Source: UBA1046 sp050945515
Lineage (GTDB): Bacteria; Bacillota; Clostridia; Saccharofermentanales; DTU023
Length of the DNA stretch: 31,460 bases
Direction of reading: 5' to 3'
Assembly: GCA_050945515.1 (NCBI GenBank)
Contig: JBMNTB010000019.1
Location: forward strand, 1 to 31,460
Below, piece after piece: positions 8,111-16,605 of this stretch. Position 1 is the first letter of the stretch, and every line of letters starts with the position of its first letter. Position numbers and translations under genes: made by a program. The notes below the pieces were generated by a model. That model was given only the letters and a program-made list of their open reading frames with translations. It did no database searches and was not told the DNA's origin.

Positions 8111-8268
8111 ATGAGTAAACAGGTCTCCCGGCTTAGCTTCTTCCTACCCGGACGCCTTCCCACCTGATTTGGCAGTGGCAAATTGTCTCGTCGTCAGCTT
8201 CACGGTTACTGGGATAGCTCGGAGCTCTCATCCGATTCCCTCGGTTTTCACACCGTTAATTCACTCAT
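8111..8268 (-). promoter_or_regulatory. Cobalamin (adenosylcobalamin-type) riboswitch
   Basis: Read on the minus strand, the conserved blocks appear in order: CCGAGGGAATC, the GCTGACGACGAG region, TTTGCCACTG (B12-box core), GGGAAGGC, and AAGCCGGGAGACCTG at the 3' end. The closing P1 helix is visible: ATGAGTGAA (8260-8268) pairs with TTTACTCAT (8111-8119). It is followed by the terminator at 8029-8064 and then btuF, so corrinoid binding should stop transcription of btuFCD. The element identifies the transporter substrate better than the protein sequences do. Confidence 0.95.
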
Positions 8269-8295
8269 TAATTGCGCTCTATTCAATTACGGTAA

Positions 8296-8324
8296 ATTAT
8301 GTCACTGAGAGCACAAGCTGTCAA
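8296..8324 (-). promoter_or_regulatory. Sigma-A promoter of the btuFCD operon
   Basis: On the minus strand a perfect TTGACA and CATAAT (five of six) are 17 bases apart. The expected start is about 20 bases upstream of the riboswitch P1 helix. Confidence 0.85.
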
Positions 8325-8420
8325 ACCGTAACACTTTTTCTCTATAGCAAAAGAAACTGCCTTAAATCAACTGCCTATAGTAAAAAGAAAGCGAATAGAG
8401 CGAATAGTATTAAGAGAAAG

Positions 8421-8473
8421 CATTTCACTTAATGTTGCATTCCACACGTTTCACTTTAACTTGCATTCCACAC
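8421..8473. repeat. Two tandem 26-bp direct repeats upstream of the mgtE promoter
   Basis: The unit TTTCACTT-n4-TTGCATTCCACAC occurs twice with a 26-base period (13-mer copies at 8435-8447 and 8461-8473). Only the four bases in the middle differ. The second copy ends 24 bases before the candidate -35 at 8498, a position fit for an activator or repressor site. The protein that would bind it is unknown. Confidence 0.7.
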
Positions 8474-8497
8474 AAATTAGCGTGTTATCCTGAGCTC

Positions 8498-8526
8498 TTG
8501 AGCTGTCGATTTCACTGTGCTATTCT
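8498..8526 (+). promoter_or_regulatory. Candidate promoter of the mgtE transcript
   Basis: TTGAGC and TATTCT are separated by 17 bases; each matches four of six consensus positions. It would give a leader of roughly 260 bases before mgtE. The 8325-8420 stretch between the two divergent promoters is AT-rich and holds nothing else I can name. Confidence 0.45.
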
Positions 8527-8569
8527 TATGAATGGCTTAAAATAAATGTTTTGAAGGGGGAGAGTTCGG

Positions 8570-8665
8570 ATGGATGTTCACTTATGCAGCAACACTGAGT
8601 CAGATGAGTATCGATCGTGGCGTAATTGTCACCTAGACGGGCTCTTGCCCGGAGAAGTATTTTAG
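8570..8665 (+). CDS. Candidate 31-codon leader ORF upstream of mgtE
   Basis: An ATG preceded by AAGGGGGAG (spacing about 8) opens a frame of 31 codons ending at TAG. The peptide starts MDVHLCSNTESDEYRSWRNC and is not recognised. The ribosome site is as good as that of the real genes nearby. It lies inside the presumed mgtE leader, so it may be a regulatory leader peptide, as known for other Mg transporters such as mgtL upstream of Salmonella mgtA. It may equally be a chance frame in a structured leader: the 3' end overlaps a CGGGC/GCCCG hairpin at 8638-8652. Confidence 0.3.
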   Translation: MDVHLCSNTESDEYRSWRNCHLDGLLPGEVF

Positions 8666-8773
8666 AATTTAAATGATACTGCCTGCGTAATTTGCCGTAT
8701 TATCTGCCTCAAAAGATCTTCTCTCTGACGAATTTAAGATTTCCGCATAATTGAAAATGATCATCCTGCTTCT

Positions 8774-8793
8774 CTCTACTATCGGGGGTAGAG
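8774..8793 (+). promoter_or_regulatory. mgtE: Hairpin presenting the mgtE ribosome-binding site
   Basis: CTCTAC (8774-8779) pairs perfectly with GTAGAG (8788-8793), leaving an 8-base loop that contains GGGG of the Shine-Dalgarno sequence. The ATG follows one base after the stem, so opening or closing this stem would directly affect initiation. Confidence 0.5.
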
Positions 8794-8794
8794 C

Positions 8795-10144
8795 ATGATA
8801 GAAGAGGCAATATTTGAAGAGTTGCTGGAATTACTTGAACGGCGTGATTTTCGCACGCTCAAGCAGAAGTTATCCGAGTTGCACGAAGCAGATGTGGCTG
8901 AATTTATCGAGGAACATAGCCCGGATAAGGCTGCAATCATTTTCCGCTTACTGCCTAAGCCGCAAGCTGCTGAAGTTTTCAGCATGTTGGACAGCGATCA
9001 GCGCCGTATTTTGGTCACTGCCTTCACTGACCAGGAAGTCTCCGACATTATTGAAGAGCTCTACACCGATGATGCCGTAGATTTTTTGGAAGAACTGCCC
9101 GCCAATGCTGTCAACAGGGTTTTAAGCCTGGCCACACCTGATACCAGAAAGCTACTTAATCATTATATGAAGTTCGAGGAGGACACTGCCGGCAGTATCA
9201 TGACCTCGGAATATGTCATGCTCCACCCTTCTTACACGGTAGCTGAAGCAATCAGGTATATCCGAACTCACGGTGCCGACCGGGAAACAATCTATACCTG
9301 CTATATTTCTGATCCGACTAGGCGATTGATTGGTGTTGTCTCAGTGCGTCAGCTTCTATTAGCTGATGATGAGCAGATGATCAGTGAGGTGATGGAAGAG
9401 AATGTTATCTCAGTTGAAGTTGATACAGACCAGGAAGAGGTAACTAATATCTTTACTGATTATGATCTGATCGCTTTGCCGGTAGTGGACAAGGAGAACC
9501 GCCTGGTAGGCATTGTCACCATCGACGACATTTTGGACGTTGTGCGCCAAGAGGCCACAGAAGATATGGCAAAAATGGCCGGTTTGCGCCCATCGGAAAA
9601 ACCTTATTTGAAGACATCAGTCTGGTCACTTGCCAGCCACCGCATGGTCTGGTTGCTGGTCCTAATGGTTTCTGGCATGATCAACGGTATAATTCTCGAG
9701 CATTATGAACATGTCTTTATCGCTCTGCCGGTTCTGGTATCTTTTGTTCCCATGCTGACAGGCACCGGAGGCAATTCCGGCGCCCAGAGCAGCGTGATTG
9801 TGATTAGAAGTATGGTGTTGGGTGAGATACAGTTCCGCGATCTAGGCAAGGTAATCTGGAAAGAATTCAGGATTGGCATTCTTGCAGGTTTGGCTTTGTC
9901 GGCTGTTAACTTCTTGCGCATTTACCTGTCTTACGGTCATAATTTTGCTCTTGCCCTGACGGTTTCCTTAGCCTTGGTCATGATTGTAATTTTTGCCAAG
10001 ATCTGTGGTGCCATCATGCCAATTCTGGCCAAAAAGGTAGGACTCGACCCGGCAACCATGGCCTCGCCAATGATCACCACTATTGTCGATGTGTTGGGTC
10101 TAATTATCTACTTCAACATTGCAATGGCAGTATTGAATATTTAA
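8795..10144 (+). CDS. mgtE: Magnesium transporter MgtE
   Basis: The 449-residue protein has full MgtE architecture: an N-terminal helical domain (about 1-130, with the repeated HEADVAEF and DDAVDFLEELP motifs), two CBS domains (about 132-255, ending LVGIVTIDDILDVV), a plug helix, and five membrane helices. Signature stretches are PMLTGTGGNSGAQSS and the pore-lining AKKVGLDPATMASPM. It is an inner-membrane Mg2+ channel gated by Mg2+ binding to its cytoplasmic N and CBS domains. Expression is probably also controlled through the long leader. I searched by eye for the M-box riboswitch common upstream of mgtE and did not see its core. Confidence 0.97.
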   Translation: MIEEAIFEELLELLERRDFRTLKQKLSELHEADVAEFIEEHSPDKAAIIFRLLPKPQAAEVFSMLDSDQRRILVTAFTDQEVSDIIEELYTDDAVDFLEELPANAVNRVLSLATPDTRKLLNHYMKFEEDTAGSIMTSEYVMLHPSYTVAEAIRYIRTHGADRETIYTCYISDPTRRLIGVVSVRQLLLADDEQMISEVMEENVISVEVDTDQEEVTNIFTDYDLIALPVVDKENRLVGIVTIDDILDVVRQEATEDMAKMAGLRPSEKPYLKTSVWSLASHRMVWLLVLMVSGMINGIILEHYEHVFIALPVLVSFVPMLTGTGGNSGAQSSVIVIRSMVLGEIQFRDLGKVIWKEFRIGILAGLALSAVNFLRIYLSYGHNFALALTVSLALVMIVIFAKICGAIMPILAKKVGLDPATMASPMITTIVDVLGLIIYFNIAMAVLNI

Positions 10145-10224
10145 GAATTTATCTGGGAAGATTGAATTGGATCGCTCTACCTTTTCCTGTGTCCGGGTAG
10201 TTGCTTTTTAATACGGTTAAGTGC

Positions 10225-12114
10225 TTAAATGCCGATTCTGAGAAAGACACGGAAAGTACTGCCTTCGCCCAAAGTACTTTCGACTGTGGCATAGCCCTGA
10301 TAGAGACGGGCAATATGCTTGACAATGGATAGCCCTAAGCCGGTGCCTCCCAGTTCGCGTGAACGACTGCGCTCGACGCGGTAAAAGCGCTCGAAGAGGC
10401 GATCCAGCTGGTCGGCAGGAATACCCAGTCCGGTATCGCGCACCGTCAGAACGATCATGCGCAGGCGAGGGATTGCACATCTGTCAGCATCAGAATAGCT
10501 AATCTCCGATTCATCGGCCTCTGCGGCATATTGCTCGCTTTCCGTAGCATCGCGCACTGTAATCCAGACTTTACCGCCCTCTTCATTATATTTGATGGCA
10601 TTATCGATCAGATTGATCAGTATCTGCTTGATCCGGTCTCTATCAGCCCGGACATTAAGGACAGAATCATCTAGCTCCGGCAGCAGGTAAACCTTATTAT
10701 CATGGGCATAATCATCGAGCAAAACCACTACTTCGTCAATTAACTCGCTGAGATCGAAATCGGTAATATGGCGATCTGTCGCATCATTTTCAATGGCGGA
10801 GAGAAAGAGAATATCATTAATTAGATATTCCAGTCTTTCTGCCTCTACATCAATAATATTGATAAAATGCTGCACCGTTTCGAGCTCGAGATCCTGCTTG
10901 CTGCGCAAGGTCTCTATGAAGCCGCGAATTGAGGTCAGCGGAGAGCGCAATTCATGGGTGACATTGGCGACAAATTCAGAACGCATCTCTTCTGCCTGAT
11001 AGGAGTCTGTAATATCGGTAAAGCTCAACACAATGATGCCATGAGAGGGCTCGGTATGAACCGGAGAGGCTACCAGCCGGAACCTGCGCGAACCATAGGG
11101 CATACGGAGAGTCATCTGTGTTTTGATGCTCTTGCCCTCAAGCCTGGCCCGGGCAGCCAAATCTTCAACTCTGGTATCCTGAGTCAATAAGATCAGTGGG
11201 CAGGAAGCTTCCGAGGGCTGAAGCGAACGGCCAAAGGCGGTCAGCGCCCTCTGATTGAGGGACAATACCCAATCATATTCATCGACCACAATAATCAGAT
11301 CCTGGATGCTATTAAGGATTGCACTCAGATGAGCAGCATTTTCTTCCTGTTTGCGGTGGCTGTCCTGCCAGGCATAGGCCATTTCATTAAAAGCCAACGA
11401 CAGTTCCCGCAGATCGCTGGTATCAAGATGGACATCAGGAATTCTGGTGGAGTAATCGCCCTGCCGCAGCGCCAGCGCGGCCTCTTCCAACTGATGCAAA
11501 GGTTTGGTGATGTTGCGCAGATTGGTCAGCGCAATCATAATCAATAGGATAGCGGCAAGAATCATAGTGACAAAGATCACCGAGGCAAAATTGACCAGAT
11601 TGGAAGAGAGTGAAGCAAGCGGTGAGGAAATCCGAATGATATTGTCCTGCTCCTGATTGTACAGCGCGTAGTACATCAGCGTCTGATTCAGGGTCTGGCT
11701 TTTTCTAATTGAGACGGCGCTCTGCTTGTTCTTCAGCGCTAGTCTGACCTCTTCCCGATTAGCATGATTGTCCAGACCGGCCGTATTCCCCTCACTGTCA
11801 TACAGCACCTCGCCGGTCGCAGAAATGATCGTGGCCCGCAGTATTCTTTTCACAAATTCCGGCTCGGTGTTAGACATATGTTCCGAGCCGATAACATCGG
11901 GATTTTTGGCAAAAGAATCTACAATATCAGCGAATGCCTTCGCATAAGGAATACCATTATTAATATCTCGAGCCAAAGAAATAGCGGCGGCCGCCAGATA
12001 TTGCTTTTCCGCCGCTTGGTTTACTCTACTCAGTTGCACAAAACCAGCGCCGCCTGTGATAAGTATAGCGGCCAACACAACAGCGATAATCAGTGTGATA
12101 AGCCGCTTTCTCAT
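10225..12114 (-). CDS. phoR: Phosphate-responsive sensor histidine kinase PhoR/PnpS
   Basis: In the 629-residue protein, TM1 spans about 6-24, an extracytoplasmic sensor domain 28-170, TM2 173-195, HAMP about 196-250 and PAS about 262-370. The HisKA domain has H387 in FVANVTHELRSPLTS. The HATPase domain has the N box NLIDNAIKYN, G1 DTGLGIP, the F box LFERFYRVE and G2 GGTGLGLSI. About 30 extra acidic residues sit between the N box and G1. The ATG overlaps the phoB stop in an ATGA, so translation is coupled. It should autophosphorylate and control PhoB when phosphate is low. No terminator is obvious after it; mgtE converges 80 bases away. Confidence 0.93.
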   Translation of the reverse strand: MRKRLITLIIAVVLAAILITGGAGFVQLSRVNQAAEKQYLAAAAISLARDINNGIPYAKAFADIVDSFAKNPDVIGSEHMSNTEPEFVKRILRATIISATGEVLYDSEGNTAGLDNHANREEVRLALKNKQSAVSIRKSQTLNQTLMYYALYNQEQDNIIRISSPLASLSSNLVNFASVIFVTMILAAILLIMIALTNLRNITKPLHQLEEAALALRQGDYSTRIPDVHLDTSDLRELSLAFNEMAYAWQDSHRKQEENAAHLSAILNSIQDLIIVVDEYDWVLSLNQRALTAFGRSLQPSEASCPLILLTQDTRVEDLAARARLEGKSIKTQMTLRMPYGSRRFRLVASPVHTEPSHGIIVLSFTDITDSYQAEEMRSEFVANVTHELRSPLTSIRGFIETLRSKQDLELETVQHFINIIDVEAERLEYLINDILFLSAIENDATDRHITDFDLSELIDEVVVLLDDYAHDNKVYLLPELDDSVLNVRADRDRIKQILINLIDNAIKYNEEGGKVWITVRDATESEQYAAEADESEISYSDADRCAIPRLRMIVLTVRDTGLGIPADQLDRLFERFYRVERSRSRELGGTGLGLSIVKHIARLYQGYATVESTLGEGSTFRVFLRIGI

Positions 12115-12881
12115 TTGTCATCAGCGAAACGGTAACCGCGTCCTCTCACAGTTTCAATATAGACCGGGTTCGCACTGTCATCTTCTATCTTGCGCCTGAG
12201 CTGCCGGATGTGAACATCGACGGTTCTGGTTTCGCCGGCGAAGTCATAGCCCCAGACATGATTGAGCAGATCATCACGGCTGTAAGCAATGCCGCGGTTC
12301 TGCATCAGGAATTTCAGCAATTCATATTCACGATTGGTCATTGTTATGGGATTGCCGTCCTTGTATACTTGGTGTCTGGCATCATCTAAGAGTATTTTGT
12401 CGAAGGCGATAAGGTTAGTCCGGGTTTTTCCGTCCGAGGTCGGTATGGCAACTTCAGTTGCGTCTTCAGTGACAGCAAGCTCAGTGCGCGGGATATAGGA
12501 ACGGCGGAGTAGAGCTTTGACGCGGGAAAGCAGTTCCCGGATGCCAAAGGGTTTGGTTAGATAATCGTCAGCACCCAGATCAAGACCCTTGACCTTGTCT
12601 TGTTCGGCGCTGCGGGCCGTAAGCATCAGGATTGGGGTTTCCGCAAATGCAGGCATATTGCGCAGACGAGTACAAATGGCAAAACCGTCCATACCGGGCA
12701 ACATAATGTCCAGAATAAACAGCAGAGGCTCTAGATTCCGCCCTTCCAGAGCCAAGAAAAGCTCCTGGCCGGAATCAAAAACTAAGGTATCATAATTTTC
12801 AGTTTGCAGATTGTACTGGATCAATTCTGCGATTACGGCATCGTCTTCAACAATAATAATTTTAGGCTTAGCCATCGTCAT
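12111..12881 (-). CDS. phoB: Phosphate response regulator PhoB/PhoP (OmpR family)
   Basis: The receiver domain (about 5-122) has acidic residues VEDD, the phosphorylation Asp in FILDIMLPGMDG, the Thr in LMLTARS and the Lys in YLTKPFG. The C-terminal winged-helix DNA-binding domain (about 160-252) includes TNREYELLKFL, RDDLLNHVWGYDF and TVDVHIRQLRRKIE. About 25 extra residues join the two. Two ATGs are possible (12881 and 12875, the latter giving MAKPK); both lie inside the end of phoU, showing translational coupling. With PhoR it forms the two-component system for phosphate starvation and should bind the candidate Pho box before pstS. Confidence 0.95.
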   Translation of the reverse strand: MTMAKPKIIIVEDDAVIAELIQYNLQTENYDTLVFDSGQELFLALEGRNLEPLLFILDIMLPGMDGFAICTRLRNMPAFAETPILMLTARSAEQDKVKGLDLGADDYLTKPFGIRELLSRVKALLRRSYIPRTELAVTEDATEVAIPTSDGKTRTNLIAFDKILLDDARHQVYKDGNPITMTNREYELLKFLMQNRGIAYSRDDLLNHVWGYDFAGETRTVDVHIRQLRRKIEDDSANPVYIETVRGRGYRFADDK

Positions 12882-13566
12882 TCTCTATTTCTAGCTGGCC
12901 CTCCTCTTCAAGATAATGAGCGTGACGCCCGTCTATATAGTATATCACCCATTCAGCAACATTTTGTGCATGGGCGGCTGCCCGTTCAAAATTCTTACTG
13001 ACCAGAAGCAGCTCAGCAAGGATATTCATTGCCCCGCTCTTGTTCTTCATCTGTTCAATCAGACCGGAAGTTACCTTTTGATAGATTTCATCGATGGGTT
13101 GTTCCATCTGAATAGTCAGGGCGGCCTTGGTTTTGTCACGCGAAACATAGGAATCCAGCGCGGCACGCAGAATCTGCCTCGTCAGCTCTGCCAGCCGAAT
13201 CAGATCCGGAGGGATAGTGATGGTGTTGCCCATCTCTTGCAAGTTCAGGGCATAACCGGAAATTTCGACAGCATGGTCGGCAACCCTCTCCAGGTCAGTG
13301 ATCAACTTCAGATTTGAGGTCACATCACGGAGGTCCCGCGCCACAGGCTGCTGCAGCGCAATCAGGCGGACGCATTGGCGGTCAATTTCCCTTTCCTGTT
13401 CATCGATCAAATCATCCCCGGCTATTACCTGCTTGGCTAGTTCGCTGTCCTCCAGGAAAAGGGCATCTGTAGCCAGTGTCAATGCTTTTTCTACGGCAGC
13501 TCCCATCCGGATGATTTGCTCATGTAAATAGCGAATCTCATTCTGAAATTCTTGTCTTGACGTCAT
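12868..13566 (-). CDS. phoU: Phosphate signalling regulator PhoU
   Basis: The 232-residue all-helical protein has two PhoU repeats, each with the metal-binding E/D-x3-D pattern visible in DLIDEQEREIDRQCVRLIALQQPVA type segments, followed by DLRDVTSNLKLITDLERVADHAVEI and LLLVSKNFERAAAHAQNVAEWVIY. It couples the state of the Pst transporter to PhoR and restrains Pst flux. It lies 52 bases downstream of pstB and overlaps phoB by 14 bases. Confidence 0.96.
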   Translation of the reverse strand: MTSRQEFQNEIRYLHEQIIRMGAAVEKALTLATDALFLEDSELAKQVIAGDDLIDEQEREIDRQCVRLIALQQPVARDLRDVTSNLKLITDLERVADHAVEISGYALNLQEMGNTITIPPDLIRLAELTRQILRAALDSYVSRDKTKAALTIQMEQPIDEIYQKVTSGLIEQMKNKSGAMNILAELLLVSKNFERAAAHAQNVAEWVIYYIDGRHAHYLEEEGQLEIENDDG

Positions 13567-13618
13567 GTCGATACCTCGTCTTCTAAAAATGCTCTTCAGC
13601 CACTGTTGTAGCTATATA

Positions 13619-14374
13619 TTAACCGAATTTGCCAGAAATATAGTCCTCTGTCCGTTTGTCCTTTGGCACTTGGAAAATATCAGCGGTAGGACCGACTTCG
13701 ATCAATTCACCCAAGAGGAAGAATGCGGTCTGATCACTGATTCTGGCAGCCTGGCTCATGGAATGCGTTACTATTACTATAGTATACATCTGTTTTAAGG
13801 ACTGCATCAGATCTTCTATTTTAGCAGTGGCAATGGGATCCAGGGCGGATGTCGGTTCATCCATCAGGAGAACGCTGGGTTCCAGAGCAATGGCTCTGGC
13901 TATACACAGTCTTTGCTGTTGACCACCGGACAATTTTAGGGCATTGCGCTGCAAGCTGTCTTTGACCTCATCCCAAAGTGCTGCCTGTCGCAAGGATCTC
14001 TCCACTGTCGCACTGAGCTGCCTTTTGTCTTTGATACCCTGACAACGCAGTCCGTAGGCAACATTGTCGAAAATGCTCATGGGAAAAGGATTAGGACTCT
14101 GGAACACCATGCCGACATCTGTCCGCAGTTTGACAACATCAACCGAGGGATCACGAATTTCTACGTCGCCTTTCATCAGGATTTTTCCCGTGATTTTTGT
14201 TTTGGGAATCAGGTCGTTCATACGATTGAAGCAGCGCAGCAAAGTTGACTTGCCACAGCCAGAAGGCCCGATCAGGGCAGTAACCTGATTCCGTGGAACA
14301 TCCATAGAAACATCAATCAGCGCGTGATTTTCTTCATACCAGAGATTTAAATTTTCAACCTTGAAAGCCAGCAT
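13619..14374 (-). CDS. pstB: Phosphate ABC transporter ATP-binding protein PstB
   Basis: The 251-residue ATPase has Walker A GPSGCGKST followed by LLRCFNRMNDLIP, which is specific to PstB. It also has the Q loop MVFQSPNPFPMSIFDNV, signature KLSGGQQQRLCIARA, Walker B VLLMDEPTSALDP and switch His IVTHSMSQAARISD. It hydrolyses ATP to drive phosphate import through PstC and PstA. It begins 1 base after the pstA stop. Confidence 0.98.
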   Translation of the reverse strand: MLAFKVENLNLWYEENHALIDVSMDVPRNQVTALIGPSGCGKSTLLRCFNRMNDLIPKTKITGKILMKGDVEIRDPSVDVVKLRTDVGMVFQSPNPFPMSIFDNVAYGLRCQGIKDKRQLSATVERSLRQAALWDEVKDSLQRNALKLSGGQQQRLCIARAIALEPSVLLMDEPTSALDPIATAKIEDLMQSLKQMYTIVIVTHSMSQAARISDQTAFFLLGELIEVGPTADIFQVPKDKRTEDYISGKFG

Positions 14375-14375
14375 T

Positions 14376-15605
14376 TTACACCTGCCATTTCTTGTTTAAA
14401 CGATATGTCAATAACTTGACGGTTACATTCAAGCCTAAAACCAAGACCAGGATCAACAGCGAAATAGCGGTGGCCAACTCAAAATTCGGTTGTTCTCCTG
14501 CCATCACGGTCCAGATGTGTACTGCCAGGGTAGTAGCACCCTGCGAGATCTTCGGGGAGTCGGAGATAGCAGTACCCATAGTAAAAATCAAGGCGGCCGA
14601 TTCACCGATAATACGGCTCATCGACAGGAGAGTGGCGCTGAGAATCCCGGGTAAAGCATTAGGCAATACTACTTTAAAAATAGTTTGTGTTGTAGAAGCA
14701 CCGAGGGATAGACTGGCCATTCTCAAACTGCTGGGAACAACTATCAATGCCTCTTCCGTCTGCCTCATAATCAGGGGCAGTAGCATGATGGTCATGGTAA
14801 ATGAACCCAGTAGGACACTCTGGGTTGTAATTCCAAACAAATTGGTAACTCTAAACAGCATGGAAACGCCCATCAGACCGAAGATAATCGACGGTACACC
14901 GGCCAGCATCTCTACAGCTGCCCGAATCCAGTCGGTCACTTTGTTGCGAGGGGCAACTTCGTGCAGATAAATTGCTGCGGAAATACCTAGAGGTAAAGAA
15001 AACAGCAAAGTTAAACCGATTAACATCAGAGTTGCAATGATAGAGCCTCTGATGCCGCCACCGGTACTCTGAAAATATATCTCTCTGATGGCAGTGGCTT
15101 CTTGCTCCAGGCGCCCAATCGCGCCCTCTGCGGAGTGGTCTTGTCCCAGCAAGCCGGTACTTTTGACGTTATTATCCTGATCCAGATAATCAATCCGCCT
15201 GATTCTCGCATTTAAAGGAACAGCCATTACTTTGCCCTGATCCGGGCCAGCGGTAGTGATAACACCCTCATGTAGCGGAGACATTGCTGAGACGGCCGTC
15301 ACCACCATCAGTTGATTATTTTCCTTATCTACGCCGTCAGCCAGCCCGAAGCCGAACTTGCGAGAGAAAAACTCATCTTCATTGTCCGCATCAGGCAGTG
15401 CAAAATCATTAGCGGCAACATCACCAAAATTTACCAGATAATTCTTGGACCAATAATCATCTTTCAGCATCGACCAGCTGAAAGTTCCGGCACCGCGCTT
15501 AAACACAAAAACAAAAACCGAAGTCAAGACCAAAACAGCCAGAGCGGCGGAAATCCAAGTTACAGATGTGCGCATGATATCTTTTCTGCGTCGCGCTTTA
15601 TTCAT
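14376..15605 (-). CDS. pstA: Phosphate ABC transporter permease PstA with a large external insert
   Basis: The C-terminal 230 residues are a normal PstA: six-helix MetI-like domain with EAPRN-like HEVAPRNKVTDWIRAAVEML, the coupling motif EEALIVVPSSLRMASLSLGAS and PNALPGILSATLLSMSRIIGESAALIF. The protein is 409 residues rather than the usual 280-300. The extra length lies between the first helix (about 14-36) and the second (about 185), a soluble stretch of about 140 residues predicted outside the cell. It has no recognised domain. The start overlaps the pstC stop by 8 bases. Confidence 0.95.
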   Translation of the reverse strand: MNKARRRKDIMRTSVTWISAALAVLVLTSVFVFVFKRGAGTFSWSMLKDDYWSKNYLVNFGDVAANDFALPDADNEDEFFSRKFGFGLADGVDKENNQLMVVTAVSAMSPLHEGVITTAGPDQGKVMAVPLNARIRRIDYLDQDNNVKSTGLLGQDHSAEGAIGRLEQEATAIREIYFQSTGGGIRGSIIATLMLIGLTLLFSLPLGISAAIYLHEVAPRNKVTDWIRAAVEMLAGVPSIIFGLMGVSMLFRVTNLFGITTQSVLLGSFTMTIMLLPLIMRQTEEALIVVPSSLRMASLSLGASTTQTIFKVVLPNALPGILSATLLSMSRIIGESAALIFTMGTAISDSPKISQGATTLAVHIWTVMAGEQPNFELATAISLLILVLVLGLNVTVKLLTYRLNKKWQV

Positions 15606-16560
15606 GCGTTACACCTCCGACTTTCCTTTTGATGACCTGAATCATGAAATTAGTCGCCAGTATTACCAGCAGAAGGATGATACCAACTGAAAAACGCATG
15701 TCATAATCCAGACCGGGTGAGGTTTCATGCATACCGCTAAGGATCGTGCTGGTCAGCGTGCGGGTAATGTCAAACGGATTCCAGGTCGGTCCGACCATGC
15801 GGTTTCCTGCCACCATCGAAACTGCCGTCGCCTCTCCAAAGGCCCTGCCCAAACCGAGTGCCAGACCGGCAAAGATGCCGGATTTAGCGGAAGTGAGTAC
15901 TACTTTGAAATTGGTTTCCATCTGTGAGGCGCCCAGGGCAATCGAGCCTAATTCCAAACTGCGATCAACTGCGCTGATGGCGACAACCGACAGAGAAGTA
16001 ATTGTCGGGAAGATCATGATAGCCAGCAGGATGATCACTGCAAACATGGAATTACCGCCGTATGTGTTGATGCCGAAAATATTGCCCACATCCTTGACCA
16101 GGCCGGTAATAGTACCGGCGGCAAAAACACCGTATACAATCGAGGGTATGGCGGCCAGAAGCTCAACTATAGTGGTCAGCACAGCCCGTAGTTTTGGTGG
16201 AGCGATCTTTGCAATGAAGAGTGCTGTTAAAACAGAAATGGGGAAAGACAGCACTGCCGCTCCCAGAGAAGTCAACAGTGTATTGATAATGATAAACCCG
16301 ACACCAAAGACCGGAGGCGAGATATCAGGGCGCCATCTGTCCCCAGAAATAAAGGCAATCAGCGATTGCTGTTCGTCGCCGTAGGACGACAGGAAGGGCT
16401 GAATGCCTCTGGAAATTACGAAATAACTGATGAAGAAGATCATCAAGGCAGCCAGTATTGCACTGCCTTGAAAAATCTTCTTCATAATTTTATCTTGCCA
16501 TAATTTACGGCTATGGAACGAATCTAATTTAGCTTGAATTGTCTTTTTTTCCTTATCCAT
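15598..16560 (-). CDS. pstC: Phosphate ABC transporter permease PstC
   Basis: The protein has six membrane helices in a MetI-like fold with AIPSIVYGVFAAG, the coupling region SLELGSIALGASQMETNFKVVL and GLGRAFGEATAVSMVAGN, all typical of PstC. A cytoplasmic basic N terminus (about 30 residues) precedes TM1. I use the ATG at 16560 (MDKEKK). A TTG at 16581 in the same frame would add seven residues, and neither has a strong ribosome site. It follows pstS by 45 bases and overlaps pstA. Confidence 0.94.
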   Translation of the reverse strand: MDKEKKTIQAKLDSFHSRKLWQDKIMKKIFQGSAILAALMIFFISYFVISRGIQPFLSSYGDEQQSLIAFISGDRWRPDISPPVFGVGFIIINTLLTSLGAAVLSFPISVLTALFIAKIAPPKLRAVLTTIVELLAAIPSIVYGVFAAGTITGLVKDVGNIFGINTYGGNSMFAVIILLAIMIFPTITSLSVVAISAVDRSLELGSIALGASQMETNFKVVLTSAKSGIFAGLALGLGRAFGEATAVSMVAGNRMVGPTWNPFDITRTLTSTILSGMHETSPGLDYDMRFSVGIILLLVILATNFMIQVIKRKVGGVTHE

Positions 16561-16605
16561 TTGATTACCAACGATAATCAAGTAGTTTCAAAGAGAAATC
16601 CGAGC

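Noticed and set aside
8560..8660. Resemblance to a ykkC (guanidine), yybP-ykoY or M-box riboswitch
   Set aside because: Fragments such as GGGGGAGAG and CCCGGAGAAG look suggestive, but the conserved cores are not present in order, so no known class is claimed.
10145..10224. Terminator between mgtE and phoR
   Set aside because: CTACC and GGTAG with a long loop followed by TTGCTTTTT was noticed, but the 5-bp stem is too weak to claim.
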